A stretch of DNA of 9,440 nucleotides from JAJKIP01 sp040509055 (GCA_040509055.1 JBEVLT010000443.1:1-9440); one strand, 5' to 3'; positions 1-7,604 are shown, numbered from the stretch's first letter. The notes: generated from the letters alone by a model not told the origin. Numbers and translations are program-made.

Positions 1-25
1 AGCTAATTTAGAGAAATATTTTAAA

Positions 26-43
26 TTTGCAACCGATTGCAAA
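26..43. promoter_or_regulatory. Probable LacI-family operator
   Basis: The site TTTGCAACCGATTGCAAA is an inverted repeat in which 8 of 9 base pairs match, the exception being C33/A36, and its centre is the CG at 34-35. A short AT-flanked palindrome centred on CG is the usual form of a LacI/GalR-family operator. It lies 66 bp before the start of a LacI-family gene and overlaps the TTFG-type upstream promoter box (TTTG, 26-29), where bound repressor would block RNA polymerase. The inference is that the adjacent regulator binds here and controls its own operon. The palindrome is read directly; binding is not demonstrated. Confidence 0.72.
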
Positions 44-59
44 AAAAATTATAATTTTC
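26..59 (+). promoter_or_regulatory. Candidate Bacteroidota-type promoter for the lacI-GH67-SDR unit
   Basis: TTTG at 26-29 and TAATTTTC at 52-59 resemble the Bacteroidota -33 (TTTG) and -7 (TAnnTTTG) elements; the second matches 6 constrained positions except the last. The spacer is 22 nt, near the upper end of what is usual. Transcription would start near 64-67 and give a leader of about 45 nt. The upstream box lies inside the palindrome at 26-43, as expected for a repressed promoter. The surrounding AT-rich tract makes a chance match possible. Confidence 0.4.
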
Positions 60-108
60 TGCCAGCTAACATCCTAAGGACAACTCCGACCAACTAATTG
101 CTGCCAGC

Positions 109-1131
109 ATGCACAAAGAAATTACGATATACGACCTTGCCCGGGAGCTGAAGCTCTCTCCGGCCACGGTCAGCCGCGGCCTCAAAGACCACCAGGCTAT
201 CAATAAGAACACCAAGAAACGGATCGTGGAGAAAGCCGAGGAAATGGGCTATCGCTTCAACACTTTTGCCAGCAACCTGAGGAAGAAGAAAACCAATACC
301 ATCGGGGTGATCATCCCCCGGATGAACAGCCATTTCGTATCTACCGCCCTGGCCGCCATGGAAAAAGTGGCCAGCGATTCGGGCTATAATATTATCATCA
401 GCCAGTCCATGGAGTCGATGGCCAAAGAAGAGGTGAATGCCAAAACCATGTTTGACAACCGCGTAGACGGGCTGCTGGTTTCCCTGGCATACGATACGGT
501 CAACATTGCACATTTTCAACGCTTTCTGAAACGTAATATCCCGGTGATCTTCTTTGACCGGGTGCATGAAAGCGATGATACCGTCTCCATTATTATTGAT
601 AATTACAGGAACGGGTATGATATAACCCGGCATTTGGCCGGCCAGGGATGCAGCCGCATCATGCACATTACCGGTAACCTGAAAAGAAACGTATACCGCG
701 AGCGGTTCAGGGGTTACCAGCAGGCGCTGGAGGATGAAGGCCTGACTTACGAGGAAGACATGCTTATCATCAGCGAGCTGAACGAAGCGGCGGGAGCAGA
801 AGCAGCGGAAAGAATCCTGGCGATGCAGCAGCGGCCCGATGCCGTATTTGTATCCAACGACGTATGCGCTGCCAGCTGTATGCGGGTCCTGAAGCAAAAC
901 GGGGTCCGTATCCCTGATGATATTGCCATTGCCGGCTTCAACAACGACCCCATCTCCAGGATCGTGGAACCCAATATTACTACCGTCAATTATCCTTCTT
1001 ATCAAATGGGCGAGATCGCCGCCACACACCTGATCAATCACCTGGAAGGCATTGCCGATATACACACAACCAATAAGATCATCCTGAAATCGGAAGTGCT
1101 TCTCCGGGAATCCACGCTGAAGAAAAAATAG
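109..1131 (+). CDS. LacI-family transcriptional regulator
   Basis: A 340-residue protein of normal length for the family. Residues 5-25 form the N-terminal helix-turn-helix, with the typical stretch LSPATVSRGL in the recognition-helix region. Residues about 51-62 form the hinge, with a leucine (L57) in the place of the minor-groove-intercalating leucine. From about residue 63 (TNTIGVIIP) a periplasmic-binding-protein-like sensor domain runs to the end, with the usual RVDGLLVS and IAGFNNDP stretches. It should be a cytoplasmic dimeric repressor or activator responding to a sugar-derived ligand. The start at 109 places the helix-turn-helix at the very N-terminus, as usual. It is followed after 28 nt by the GH67 gene, so a uronate or xylan-derived ligand is a fair guess, but the ligand is inferred from context only. 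A palindromic operator candidate lies just upstream at 26-43. Confidence 0.93.
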   Translation: MHKEITIYDLARELKLSPATVSRGLKDHQAINKNTKKRIVEKAEEMGYRFNTFASNLRKKKTNTIGVIIPRMNSHFVSTALAAMEKVASDSGYNIIISQSMESMAKEEVNAKTMFDNRVDGLLVSLAYDTVNIAHFQRFLKRNIPVIFFDRVHESDDTVSIIIDNYRNGYDITRHLAGQGCSRIMHITGNLKRNVYRERFRGYQQALEDEGLTYEEDMLIISELNEAAGAEAAERILAMQQRPDAVFVSNDVCAASCMRVLKQNGVRIPDDIAIAGFNNDPISRIVEPNITTVNYPSYQMGEIAATHLINHLEGIADIHTTNKIILKSEVLLRESTLKKK

Positions 1132-1159
1132 GCTGGATGCAAACCGGTAACCCTAAATC

Positions 1160-3325
1160 ATGAGGCTGAACCAAACGATACTGCTACGGCTGGCTTTTGT
1201 TTTCCTGACAGGCTGCACCTTATTTTCTGCACGTGCGGAGAACGGTTATGACCTTTGGCTACGGTACAAACCCCTGTCAGGGGCCTATCTTTCAGCCTGC
1301 CGCCAGCAGGTCACGGCGCTTTCGGTACAGGGCAATTCACCGGTATTGCAGGCCGCGCGGGAAGAGCTGACCATGGGCTTATCCGGGTTGCTGAATACAG
1401 CTGTGCCATTGCTCAGGGCCGTTCAGCACGGAACGATACTCATCGGTACGCCATCCTCCTCTCCTGCCATTGCTGCGCTAAAACCGGACAATATTTTGCA
1501 GCAGACCGGCGCCGAAGGCTATTTTATTACCAGCCAGGCCATCAATGGCAAAAAGTGTATCGTCATTACCGCCAATACAGACCAGGGTCTCCTATATGGT
1601 GTATTCCATTTTTTACGGCTGGTCCAGACCCGGCAGCCCCTGACCGGATTGCATATTGTTTCAGCTCCCCGCACCCAATTGCGGCTGCTGAATCACTGGG
1701 ATAACCTGGACCGCCATGTGGAACGCGGATATGCAGGTATTTCTCTCTGGAACTGGCATACCCTGCCCGGCTATACCGATCCCCGGTACAAGGACTATGC
1801 AAGGGCCAATGCCTCCATCGGGATCAACGGCACCGTATTGACCAATGTAAATGCCAATGCCACGGTGCTTACCCGCCCTTATCTTGAAAAAGTAGCAGCG
1901 CTTGCTGCCGTATTCAGGCCTTATGGCATCAAGGTCTACCTCACGGCACGGTTCAGCGCCCCGGTCGAGATCGGGAAATTGCGCACCGCCGATCCGCTGA
2001 ACGACACGGTACAGCGCTGGTGGAATGAAAAGGCAAAAGAAATTTATTCGCTGATCCCCGACTTTGGCGGTTTCCTGGTGAAAGCGAATTCAGAAGGTCA
2101 GCCCGGTCCGCAAAACTATGGCCGCACCCATGCAGACGGGGCTAATATGCTGGCCAAAGCAGTAGCCCCATTCCGGGGCATCGTCATGTGGCGCGCCTTT
2201 GTGTACAGCAACGAAGTTCCGGATGACCGCCACAAACAGGCCTATAATGAATTTGTACCGCTGGATGGAACGTTTGACAGGAATGTGCTGGTACAGGTAA
2301 AGAACGGCGCTATCGACTTCCAGCCAAGAGAACCGTTTCATCCCCTGTTTGGTGCCATGCCCCGCACCCCGCTGATGATGGAATTCCAGCTCACCCAGGA
2401 ATACCTTGGTTTTGCCACACATCTCGTGTACCTGGCCCCCCTGTTTAAAGAATGCCTGGATAGCGACACCTATGCAAAAGGTAAGGGAACAACCGTAGGC
2501 AAGGTCATCGATGGCAGCGCCCATTCCTATGCTATTACCGGCATGGCCGGTGTGGCCAATATCGGGAATGATCTGAACTGGTGTGGCCATCCGTTTGCCC
2601 AGTCCAACTGGTATGCCCTGGGTCGCCTGGCATGGGATCATGAGCTCACAGCTGCGCAGATCGCAGAAGAGTGGCTGCGCATGACCTTTACCAACGATGC
2701 TGCATTTGTCGAAGCCACCAAAAAGATCATGCTCGAAAGCCGTGAGGTCACGGTGAATTATATGACGCCGATCGGGCTGCATCATATCATGGGAGCTGGT
2801 CATCATTATGGTCCTGGCCCCTGGGTAAGCCGCATGCCCCGTGCCGACTGGACCTCCGTATATTATCATCGCGCCGACTCCGCAGGGATCGGCTTTGATC
2901 GGACGTCCAATGGCAGTAACGCCATCGGCCAATATACCCCTGCGGCCGCTGCAAAATGGAAAGATCCTTCCACCTGTGACGACAAATATTTACTGTGGTT
3001 TCACCACCTGCCCTGGCAGTATACCATGAAAAGCGGAAAGACATTGTGGGACGAGCTTTGCTCCAGGTATTACAGTGGCGTAGACTCGGTACGCCGGATG
3101 CAACAGGTATGGAACACATTAAAGGATAAGATCGATCCACAACGTTTCAGCCAGGTAAAAATGCTGCTGCAAATACAGGAGGAAGAGGCTGTATGGTGGC
3201 GGAATGCATGCCTGCTGTATTTTCAAACATTTTCAAAAATGCCTTTACCCGCCGGCTATGAAAAGCCAGACCATACACTGAACTACTATATGCAGCTGAC
3301 ATTTCCTTTTGCACCAGGGAATTAG
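1160..3325 (+). CDS. aguA: GH67 alpha-glucuronidase, exported
   Basis: A 721-residue glycoside hydrolase family 67 enzyme, full length. GH67 enzymes cleave the alpha-1,2 link between (4-O-methyl-)D-glucuronic acid and the terminal xylose of short xylo-oligosaccharides by inversion. Residues about 30-165 form the N-terminal domain, about 166-490 the catalytic barrel, and about 491-715 the C-terminal domain. The catalytic acid is E312 (in ANSEGQPGP). The paired bases are D386 (in KNGAIDF) and E414 (in LTQEYLG), 28 residues apart as in the Cellvibrio japonicus enzyme (D365/E393). The enzyme is therefore probably active. The N-terminus is an export signal. Residues 16-19 (LTGC) fit a lipobox, while A24-R25-A26 fits ordinary signal-peptidase cleavage, so it is either a periplasmic lipoprotein or a soluble periplasmic protein. 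It starts 28 nt after the regulator gene and ends 55 nt before the SDR gene. Confidence 0.96.
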   Translation: MRLNQTILLRLAFVFLTGCTLFSARAENGYDLWLRYKPLSGAYLSACRQQVTALSVQGNSPVLQAAREELTMGLSGLLNTAVPLLRAVQHGTILIGTPSSSPAIAALKPDNILQQTGAEGYFITSQAINGKKCIVITANTDQGLLYGVFHFLRLVQTRQPLTGLHIVSAPRTQLRLLNHWDNLDRHVERGYAGISLWNWHTLPGYTDPRYKDYARANASIGINGTVLTNVNANATVLTRPYLEKVAALAAVFRPYGIKVYLTARFSAPVEIGKLRTADPLNDTVQRWWNEKAKEIYSLIPDFGGFLVKANSEGQPGPQNYGRTHADGANMLAKAVAPFRGIVMWRAFVYSNEVPDDRHKQAYNEFVPLDGTFDRNVLVQVKNGAIDFQPREPFHPLFGAMPRTPLMMEFQLTQEYLGFATHLVYLAPLFKECLDSDTYAKGKGTTVGKVIDGSAHSYAITGMAGVANIGNDLNWCGHPFAQSNWYALGRLAWDHELTAAQIAEEWLRMTFTNDAAFVEATKKIMLESREVTVNYMTPIGLHHIMGAGHHYGPGPWVSRMPRADWTSVYYHRADSAGIGFDRTSNGSNAIGQYTPAAAAKWKDPSTCDDKYLLWFHHLPWQYTMKSGKTLWDELCSRYYSGVDSVRRMQQVWNTLKDKIDPQRFSQVKMLLQIQEEEAVWWRNACLLYFQTFSKMPLPAGYEKPDHTLNYYMQLTFPFAPGN

Positions 3326-3380
3326 CAACATTATCCATATCAAACTTCAAAAACAGAATATCAAAGCCTACGAACAACCA

Positions 3381-4130
3381 ATGAATCTTACAAACAAACC
3401 AATCGCCATCATTACCGGCGGCGCATCAGGCATCGGGTTAGCTATTGCTGAGAAATTTGCAGCGCATCATATTTTCTGTGTGGTCATTGGCCGTGATGAG
3501 AGCAAACTGCAGCAGGTGCAGCAACTGCTGGGAGAGAACGGCGCTGCCATTCAATTTGATCTGACACAGCTGAAAGATATCCCGGCACTGGTGAAAGAGA
3601 TTCACGAACAATACGGCCGGGTCGACATTCTCGTGAACAATGCTGGTATCAACATGAAAAAAGATTTTACGGAAGTAACCGACGAGGAATTCCAGTCTGT
3701 CCTGCATACCAATGTCAATGCAGTATTTTCCTTATCCAGGGAGGTGGTAAAGATCATGGAGAAGCAGGAAAGCGGTAGTATCATCAATATCAGCTCCATG
3801 GCAGCGATGTACGGCATTCCCAAGGTCATTGCTTACACAGCCTCCAAGAGCGCCATTGAAGGGATGACCGCCGCTATGGCGGTAGAGCTTTCGCCCAAAG
3901 GCATCCGGGTCAATGCAATCGCCCCGGGATTTATTGCCACGGATATGTCATCCAAAGCCCTGAATGGTGATGAAGAACGAAAACGCAAGGTGATCTCGCG
4001 CACACCGATGGGCTACCTCGGCCGGCCGGAAGATGTGGCGGATACTGCGTTATTCCTGGCTACCAGCGCATCAGGTTATATCACCGGCACCAGCATCCGC
4101 GTGGATGGGGGCAATGCGGTAGGCTTTTAA
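3381..4130 (+). CDS. Classical SDR-family NAD(P)-dependent oxidoreductase
   Basis: A 249-residue short-chain dehydrogenase of standard length. The Rossmann glycine motif TGGASGIG lies at 12-19 and NNAG at 86-89. The catalytic residues N111, S139, Y152 and K156 are in classical spacing, with PG at 182-183. R38 after the second strand (IGRDE) favours NADP(H) over NAD(H). The reading frame opens earlier at 3309, inside the end of the GH67 gene, but those 24 residues do not resemble an SDR N-terminus; the start at 3381 gives the normal one. General resemblance is to gluconate 5-dehydrogenase, KduD and FabG-like enzymes. Because it follows the alpha-glucuronidase in the same direction, a role in oxidising or reducing glucuronate, 4-O-methylglucuronate, fructuronate or a related sugar acid is inferred. 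The substrate cannot be told from sequence. Confidence 0.93.
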   Translation: MNLTNKPIAIITGGASGIGLAIAEKFAAHHIFCVVIGRDESKLQQVQQLLGENGAAIQFDLTQLKDIPALVKEIHEQYGRVDILVNNAGINMKKDFTEVTDEEFQSVLHTNVNAVFSLSREVVKIMEKQESGSIINISSMAAMYGIPKVIAYTASKSAIEGMTAAMAVELSPKGIRVNAIAPGFIATDMSSKALNGDEERKRKVISRTPMGYLGRPEDVADTALFLATSASGYITGTSIRVDGGNAVGF

Positions 4131-4141
4131 GAACGAATTAT

Positions 4142-6196
4142 CTACGACCGTAATAAGGCGCCGATCAAAGCCGCCACCTTATCGCTATCCGGCAAAACAG
4201 CTTTTTCCAATGCAATATTCATAGGAATGGCCGGCACGTTTGCTGCGCCAATCACCTCCACCGGTGCATCCAGGTACCGGAAACAATGCCTGGCAATACG
4301 GCCGGCCAGCGCTTCGGCAAAAGAATTGTTTTGCTGTTCTTCCGTCACCACGATGCATTTACCGTGGAGTCTTACTCTTTCAAAAAGGAGTTCCTCATCG
4401 AGTGGGAATAAGGTCCGCAGGTCAATAATCTCTACCTGCCGGCTAAACTGCTTTGCTGCGGCTGTGGCCCAGTATACGCCCATGCCATATGTTATCACCA
4501 CGCAACTGCTGCCTTCCTGTATGGCTTCCTCCCCGGCCTGCTGCACGATACGGGCTTTACCGAGCGGGATGATGTAATCCGCCGACGGTTCAGGCACCCG
4601 TGCTTCTTCCGTACCGGGCACTTTGCTCCAGTACAATCCTTTATGCTCCAGCATCACCACCGGATTGGGATCATAGAAAGCGGCCTTCATCAATCCTTTC
4701 ATATCGGCCGCATTGGAAGGATATACTACCTTGATGCCTTTTACAGACAGCAGTGTCGTTTCCACGCAACCGCTGTGATAAGGCCCGCCGCCGCCATAAG
4801 CACCTACCGGCACCCGCAACACCATCGATACCGGAAACTTGCCGCAGCTGAGATAGCAGGATTTGGATACCTCGCTGACCAGCTGGTTGAACCCCGGGTA
4901 GATATAATCTCCAAACTGCACTTCCACGATGGGCTTCAATCCTGCCGCGCTCATGCCCACGGTAGAACCGACGATATAAGCTTCCTGTATAGCAGTATTG
5001 AATACCCTGTGATCGCCGAACCGTTCTCCCAGCGTAGCCGTTTCCCTGAATACGCCGCCCAGCCGCTTGCCCACATCCTGCCCGTACAAAACGGCTTCCG
5101 GATGCTTTTCCATCAATTCCCGGATGGCAAATAAGGCTGCGTCTACCATCATGATCTTTTCAGCACCCGCCGGTATGCGTTGGCCCTTCTCTTCTGTCAC
5201 GGGTGTTGGAACAAATACGTGTTCCTGTGCCCCGGCAGGATCAGGCTCCGGGGAAGCTACCGCTTTTGCAAAATCTGCGGCTACCAGTTCCGCTGCTTCC
5301 TGTTCCACCTGCCGGATAGTTTCTTCTTCAATACCGGCTTCTTCCATTCTTTTCCGCAGTCGTATACGCGGATCCGATTCAAGATGGCTGGCCCAGTCTT
5401 CAGCCGATCGGTAAAATTCTTTTCGTACCCCGCTGGTATGGTGGCCCAGCAGCGGCACTTTTGCATGCACTACGTAAGGGCATCTTTCCCTGCGTACCTC
5501 GTCACAAACCTGTTTCATCACGGCAAACGATGCTTCAACATCGCTGCCATTTACCTGTATGCGCCGCAAGCCTTTAAACCCTTCTGCGAACTCAAAGGCA
5601 TTCATGGTCCGGGCTTCCGGCGCCGTTACACTGATGCCCCAATCGTTGTCCTGTACAAGATAGATGATCGGCAATTGCTTCAATGCCGCTACCTGCAGCG
5701 CTTCGCTTACTTCTCCCTCCGTCATGCTGGCGTCGCCAAGCGAACAGATCACCAGCGGCGCGGTAGTATCACTGTCAATAGCTCCCGTATTTTCAAGATA
5801 CTGAATAGCCTGGGCCAGCCCGGTAGCAGGTATGGCCTGCATGCCGGTAGCACTGCTCTGGTGAATGATCGTGGGCTTGTCGCTGCCTTTATAATTAGGA
5901 TGCGAATAATATTCCCGCCCCCCGGTAAAGAGGTCGTTTCCTTTGGCAAGCAGCTGCAGCATGAGCTGGAAAGGAGAAAACCCAAGTCCAAGTAACATGC
6001 TTTCATCCCGGTAATAAGGACTTACATAATCCTGCGGCAGTAGCTGGAAGGCCGCCGCCAGCTGAATGGCTTCATGTCCCCGTGATGTGGAATGCACGTA
6101 TTTGCAAACACCCCGGTTGTTCTCATAGGTTTCCGCCATCGCCTTTACCTGGCACATGAGCCGGTAGGCTTTTATTAAAAGATTAGTATCGGTCAT
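4142..6196 (-). CDS. Fused alpha/beta E1 of a 2-oxoacid dehydrogenase complex
   Basis: A 684-residue thiamine-diphosphate enzyme joining the E1 alpha and beta chains in one polypeptide, an arrangement common in Bacteroidota. It would decarboxylate a 2-oxoacid and transfer the acyl group to the lipoyl domain of an E2 partner. Residues about 1-315 are the alpha half. Its cofactor motif begins at G154-D155 (GDASMTEGE) and ends at N184-D185, where the textbook motif has NN. H252-H253 (GHHTSG) sit where E1 alpha has its active-site loop histidine. Residues about 316-345 form an Ala/Pro/Glu-rich linker. Residues about 346-684 are the beta half, with E405 (in AIQEAYIVG) as the likely cofactor-activating glutamate and H474 (in GGPYHSG). 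The sequence most resembles the branched-chain type, but pyruvate cannot be excluded. No E2 or E3 gene is in the window. The gene follows the FAH gene after 71 nt and faces the SDR gene with an 11-nt gap. Confidence 0.92.
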   Translation of the reverse strand: MTDTNLLIKAYRLMCQVKAMAETYENNRGVCKYVHSTSRGHEAIQLAAAFQLLPQDYVSPYYRDESMLLGLGFSPFQLMLQLLAKGNDLFTGGREYYSHPNYKGSDKPTIIHQSSATGMQAIPATGLAQAIQYLENTGAIDSDTTAPLVICSLGDASMTEGEVSEALQVAALKQLPIIYLVQDNDWGISVTAPEARTMNAFEFAEGFKGLRRIQVNGSDVEASFAVMKQVCDEVRRERCPYVVHAKVPLLGHHTSGVRKEFYRSAEDWASHLESDPRIRLRKRMEEAGIEEETIRQVEQEAAELVAADFAKAVASPEPDPAGAQEHVFVPTPVTEEKGQRIPAGAEKIMMVDAALFAIRELMEKHPEAVLYGQDVGKRLGGVFRETATLGERFGDHRVFNTAIQEAYIVGSTVGMSAAGLKPIVEVQFGDYIYPGFNQLVSEVSKSCYLSCGKFPVSMVLRVPVGAYGGGGPYHSGCVETTLLSVKGIKVVYPSNAADMKGLMKAAFYDPNPVVMLEHKGLYWSKVPGTEEARVPEPSADYIIPLGKARIVQQAGEEAIQEGSSCVVITYGMGVYWATAAAKQFSRQVEIIDLRTLFPLDEELLFERVRLHGKCIVVTEEQQNNSFAEALAGRIARHCFRYLDAPVEVIGAANVPAIPMNIALEKAVLPDSDKVAALIGALLRS

Positions 6197-6267
6197 TATA
6201 GCAGCAATGTAGATCGTAAAGTGTTTATGTGCGCAGGTACAGGATTAGAAGACAAATGCTGTATGCA

Positions 6268-6891
6268 CTAACCGGGGTTTTGCAGAATTTCAAGGCTGAA
6301 CAGCTGCTTATCTGCGATATACCCTTCCAGCTTATCTCCTGCACCGACGCTTCCCACACCTGCCGGTGTTCCGGTAAAGATCATGTCGCCCGGTTCGAGG
6401 GAAAAATAAGTTGAGATGTGCGACAGGATCTTATCAAAACTATGGATCATATGGGATGAATGCCCCTGCTGCACCACCTCTTTATTCTTATACAGGGAAA
6501 AACGGATATCATTCAAATCCCCTACGTCTGCCAGTGGCAACCACTCACCTACCACAGCCGAGTTATCCCATGCCTTCGCTTTTTCCCAGGGCAACCCTTT
6601 TGCTTTCAGCAGATTTTGCACATCCCTTGCCGTAAAATCAAGACCGGCGGTAATGGCATCACAATAATTCATAGCAGGCTCCCCCGCAATATTCTTCCCA
6701 CTCCTGCTTACCCGCAGCACCAGTTCACATTCATAATGCAGCTCCCTGGTAAATGCCGGGTAATGAAAAGAAGTTTGCGGCTTCCAGATCGCCGAGGCGG
6801 GTTTCATGAATATCACGGGCTCTTCCGGCACCTCGTTGCCGAGCTCTTTTGCATGTGCCACATAATTACGTCCTATGCAAAATATTTTCAT
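6268..6891 (-). CDS. FAH-family hydrolase, FAHD1/YcgM-like acylpyruvase
   Basis: A 207-residue single-domain member of the fumarylacetoacetate hydrolase family. The metal ligands are E54 and E56 (HYECE) and D85 (GLDFTARD); the 29-residue gap between the second and third matches human FAHD1 (E73/D102). H13 and E16 in GRNYVAHAKE match the FAHD1 His-Glu catalytic pair, and KGLPWEKAK (98-106) and GTPAGVG (174-180) are also typical. Related enzymes hydrolyse acylpyruvates or decarboxylate oxaloacetate in the cytoplasm with Mg2+ or Mn2+; which of these applies is not clear. It starts 24 nt after pth and is followed after 71 nt by the E1 gene, so the three are probably cotranscribed. A link with 2-oxoacid metabolism through E1 is possible but unproven. 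Confidence 0.92.
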   Translation of the reverse strand: MKIFCIGRNYVAHAKELGNEVPEEPVIFMKPASAIWKPQTSFHYPAFTRELHYECELVLRVSRSGKNIAGEPAMNYCDAITAGLDFTARDVQNLLKAKGLPWEKAKAWDNSAVVGEWLPLADVGDLNDIRFSLYKNKEVVQQGHSSHMIHSFDKILSHISTYFSLEPGDMIFTGTPAGVGSVGAGDKLEGYIADKQLFSLEILQNPG

Positions 6892-6915
6892 AATGGTATG
6901 TTTGTATACAAGCGA

Positions 6916-7491
6916 TCAAACAGAAAAGCGTTTGCTGTTCACATCGTTCATGGCAGCAGTAATGCCCCGGCTGATAAACAGCTCTATTACGTCTACGGCC
7001 TTTTCGATCTTTAGCTTTACGAGCGGCTCTTCCTCCTTTTTCCATTTACCCAGCACGAAATCTGACTGGTAGCCTTTTGGAAAATCATTTCCAATACCAA
7101 ACCGCAGGCGGGGATACTCCATCGTGCCCAGTGCGTCCTGGATGCTTTTGAGGCCATTATGCCCGCCATCGCTACCGGAAGGCTTTAACCGCAGACTATC
7201 CACCGGCAAGGCCACTTCGTCAATGATGACCAGCAGGTTTTCCAGGGCTATTTTTTCCTTGTCAAGCCAGTATTTCACCGCCCTGCCGCTAAGGTTCATA
7301 AAGGTAGTGGGGCAGATGCAGGTAATACCTTTGCCTTTCCACCGAATATCGGCTACATAAGCGAGCCGGTCGGTACGGAGAGCAGCTCCGTGTTTTTGAA
7401 CAAAGGCATACACGATATCGAAGCCGATATTATGCCTTGTATGTGCATACTCATTACCTATATTCCCCAGCCCTGCTATCAGGTATTTCAT
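6916..7491 (-). CDS. pth: Peptidyl-tRNA hydrolase
   Basis: A 191-residue bacterial Pth, which frees tRNA from prematurely released peptidyl-tRNA and is normally essential. The family hallmarks are present: GLGN with N10, the catalytic base H20 (in TRHNIGFD), N66 (in TTFMNLSG), D91 and N112 (in GGHNGL). They align with E. coli N10, H20, N68, D93 and N114. The usual DD after the fourth strand reads DE here (D91-E92), which leaves the functional aspartate intact. The start puts the conserved strand KYLIAGLGN at residue 2. It lies downstream of rplY, a common neighbour, but an intrinsic terminator separates the two, so it probably has its own promoter in 7492-7558. The FAH gene follows after 24 nt. 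Confidence 0.97.
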   Translation of the reverse strand: MKYLIAGLGNIGNEYAHTRHNIGFDIVYAFVQKHGAALRTDRLAYVADIRWKGKGITCICPTTFMNLSGRAVKYWLDKEKIALENLLVIIDEVALPVDSLRLKPSGSDGGHNGLKSIQDALGTMEYPRLRFGIGNDFPKGYQSDFVLGKWKKEEEPLVKLKIEKAVDVIELFISRGITAAMNDVNSKRFSV

Positions 7492-7508
7492 ACTGCTGTA
7501 TCGCGGAA

Positions 7509-7541
7509 CCAGTATACCTGCCGCTGTTTTTAATGATCAAA
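7509..7541 (-). promoter_or_regulatory. Weak candidate promoter for pth-FAH-E1
   Basis: Read on the minus strand, TTTG (7538-7541) is followed after 21 nt by TATACTGG (7509-7516), a partial match to TAnnTTTG with two of six constrained positions differing. Transcription would start about 10 nt before the pth start codon. A promoter is expected here because a terminator lies just upstream at 7559-7600, but the -7 match is poor. Confidence 0.25.
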
Positions 7542-7558
7542 TATCGGATTAAGCCAAT

Positions 7559-7600
7559 AAAAAACCCGTATCGCCTGGGATTCTGAAGGAGATACGGGTT
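7559..7600 (-). terminator. Intrinsic terminator after rplY
   Basis: On the minus strand AACCCGTATC (7600-7591) pairs perfectly with GATACGGGTT (7572-7563). Inside, after a 1x1 mismatch, CCT pairs with AGG around a 10-nt loop, giving about 13 paired bases. A run of six T follows (7564-7559, the first two overlapping the stem). It begins about 18 nt after the rplY stop codon. The plus strand lacks a T run, so it should act only on the prs-rplY transcript. Confidence 0.88.
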
Positions 7601-7604
7601 GCGG

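Noticed and set aside
94..1065. Open frame of 323 codons on the minus strand, antisense to the LacI-family gene
   Set aside because: It mirrors a clear LacI-family gene, shows no recognisable domain, and is explained by the codon use of the sense gene.
1138..1155. Possible second operator in the lacI-GH67 gap (TGCAAACCGGTAACC)
   Set aside because: Only the six-base core ACCGGT is palindromic, and it shares just one half-site-like stretch with the palindrome at 26-43.
2090..2932. Open frame of 280 codons on the minus strand inside the GH67 gene
   Set aside because: The plus strand encodes the GH67 catalytic core with all catalytic residues; the antisense translation has no family features.
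3309..3380. Earlier start for the SDR, overlapping the end of the GH67 gene
   Set aside because: The added 24 residues do not resemble an SDR N-terminus, and the start at 3381 gives the standard length and glycine-motif position.
5180..5995. Open frame of 271 codons on the plus strand inside the E1 gene
   Set aside because: It is the shadow of the conserved alpha half of E1, and its translation is rich in Cys, Phe and Arg without any motif.
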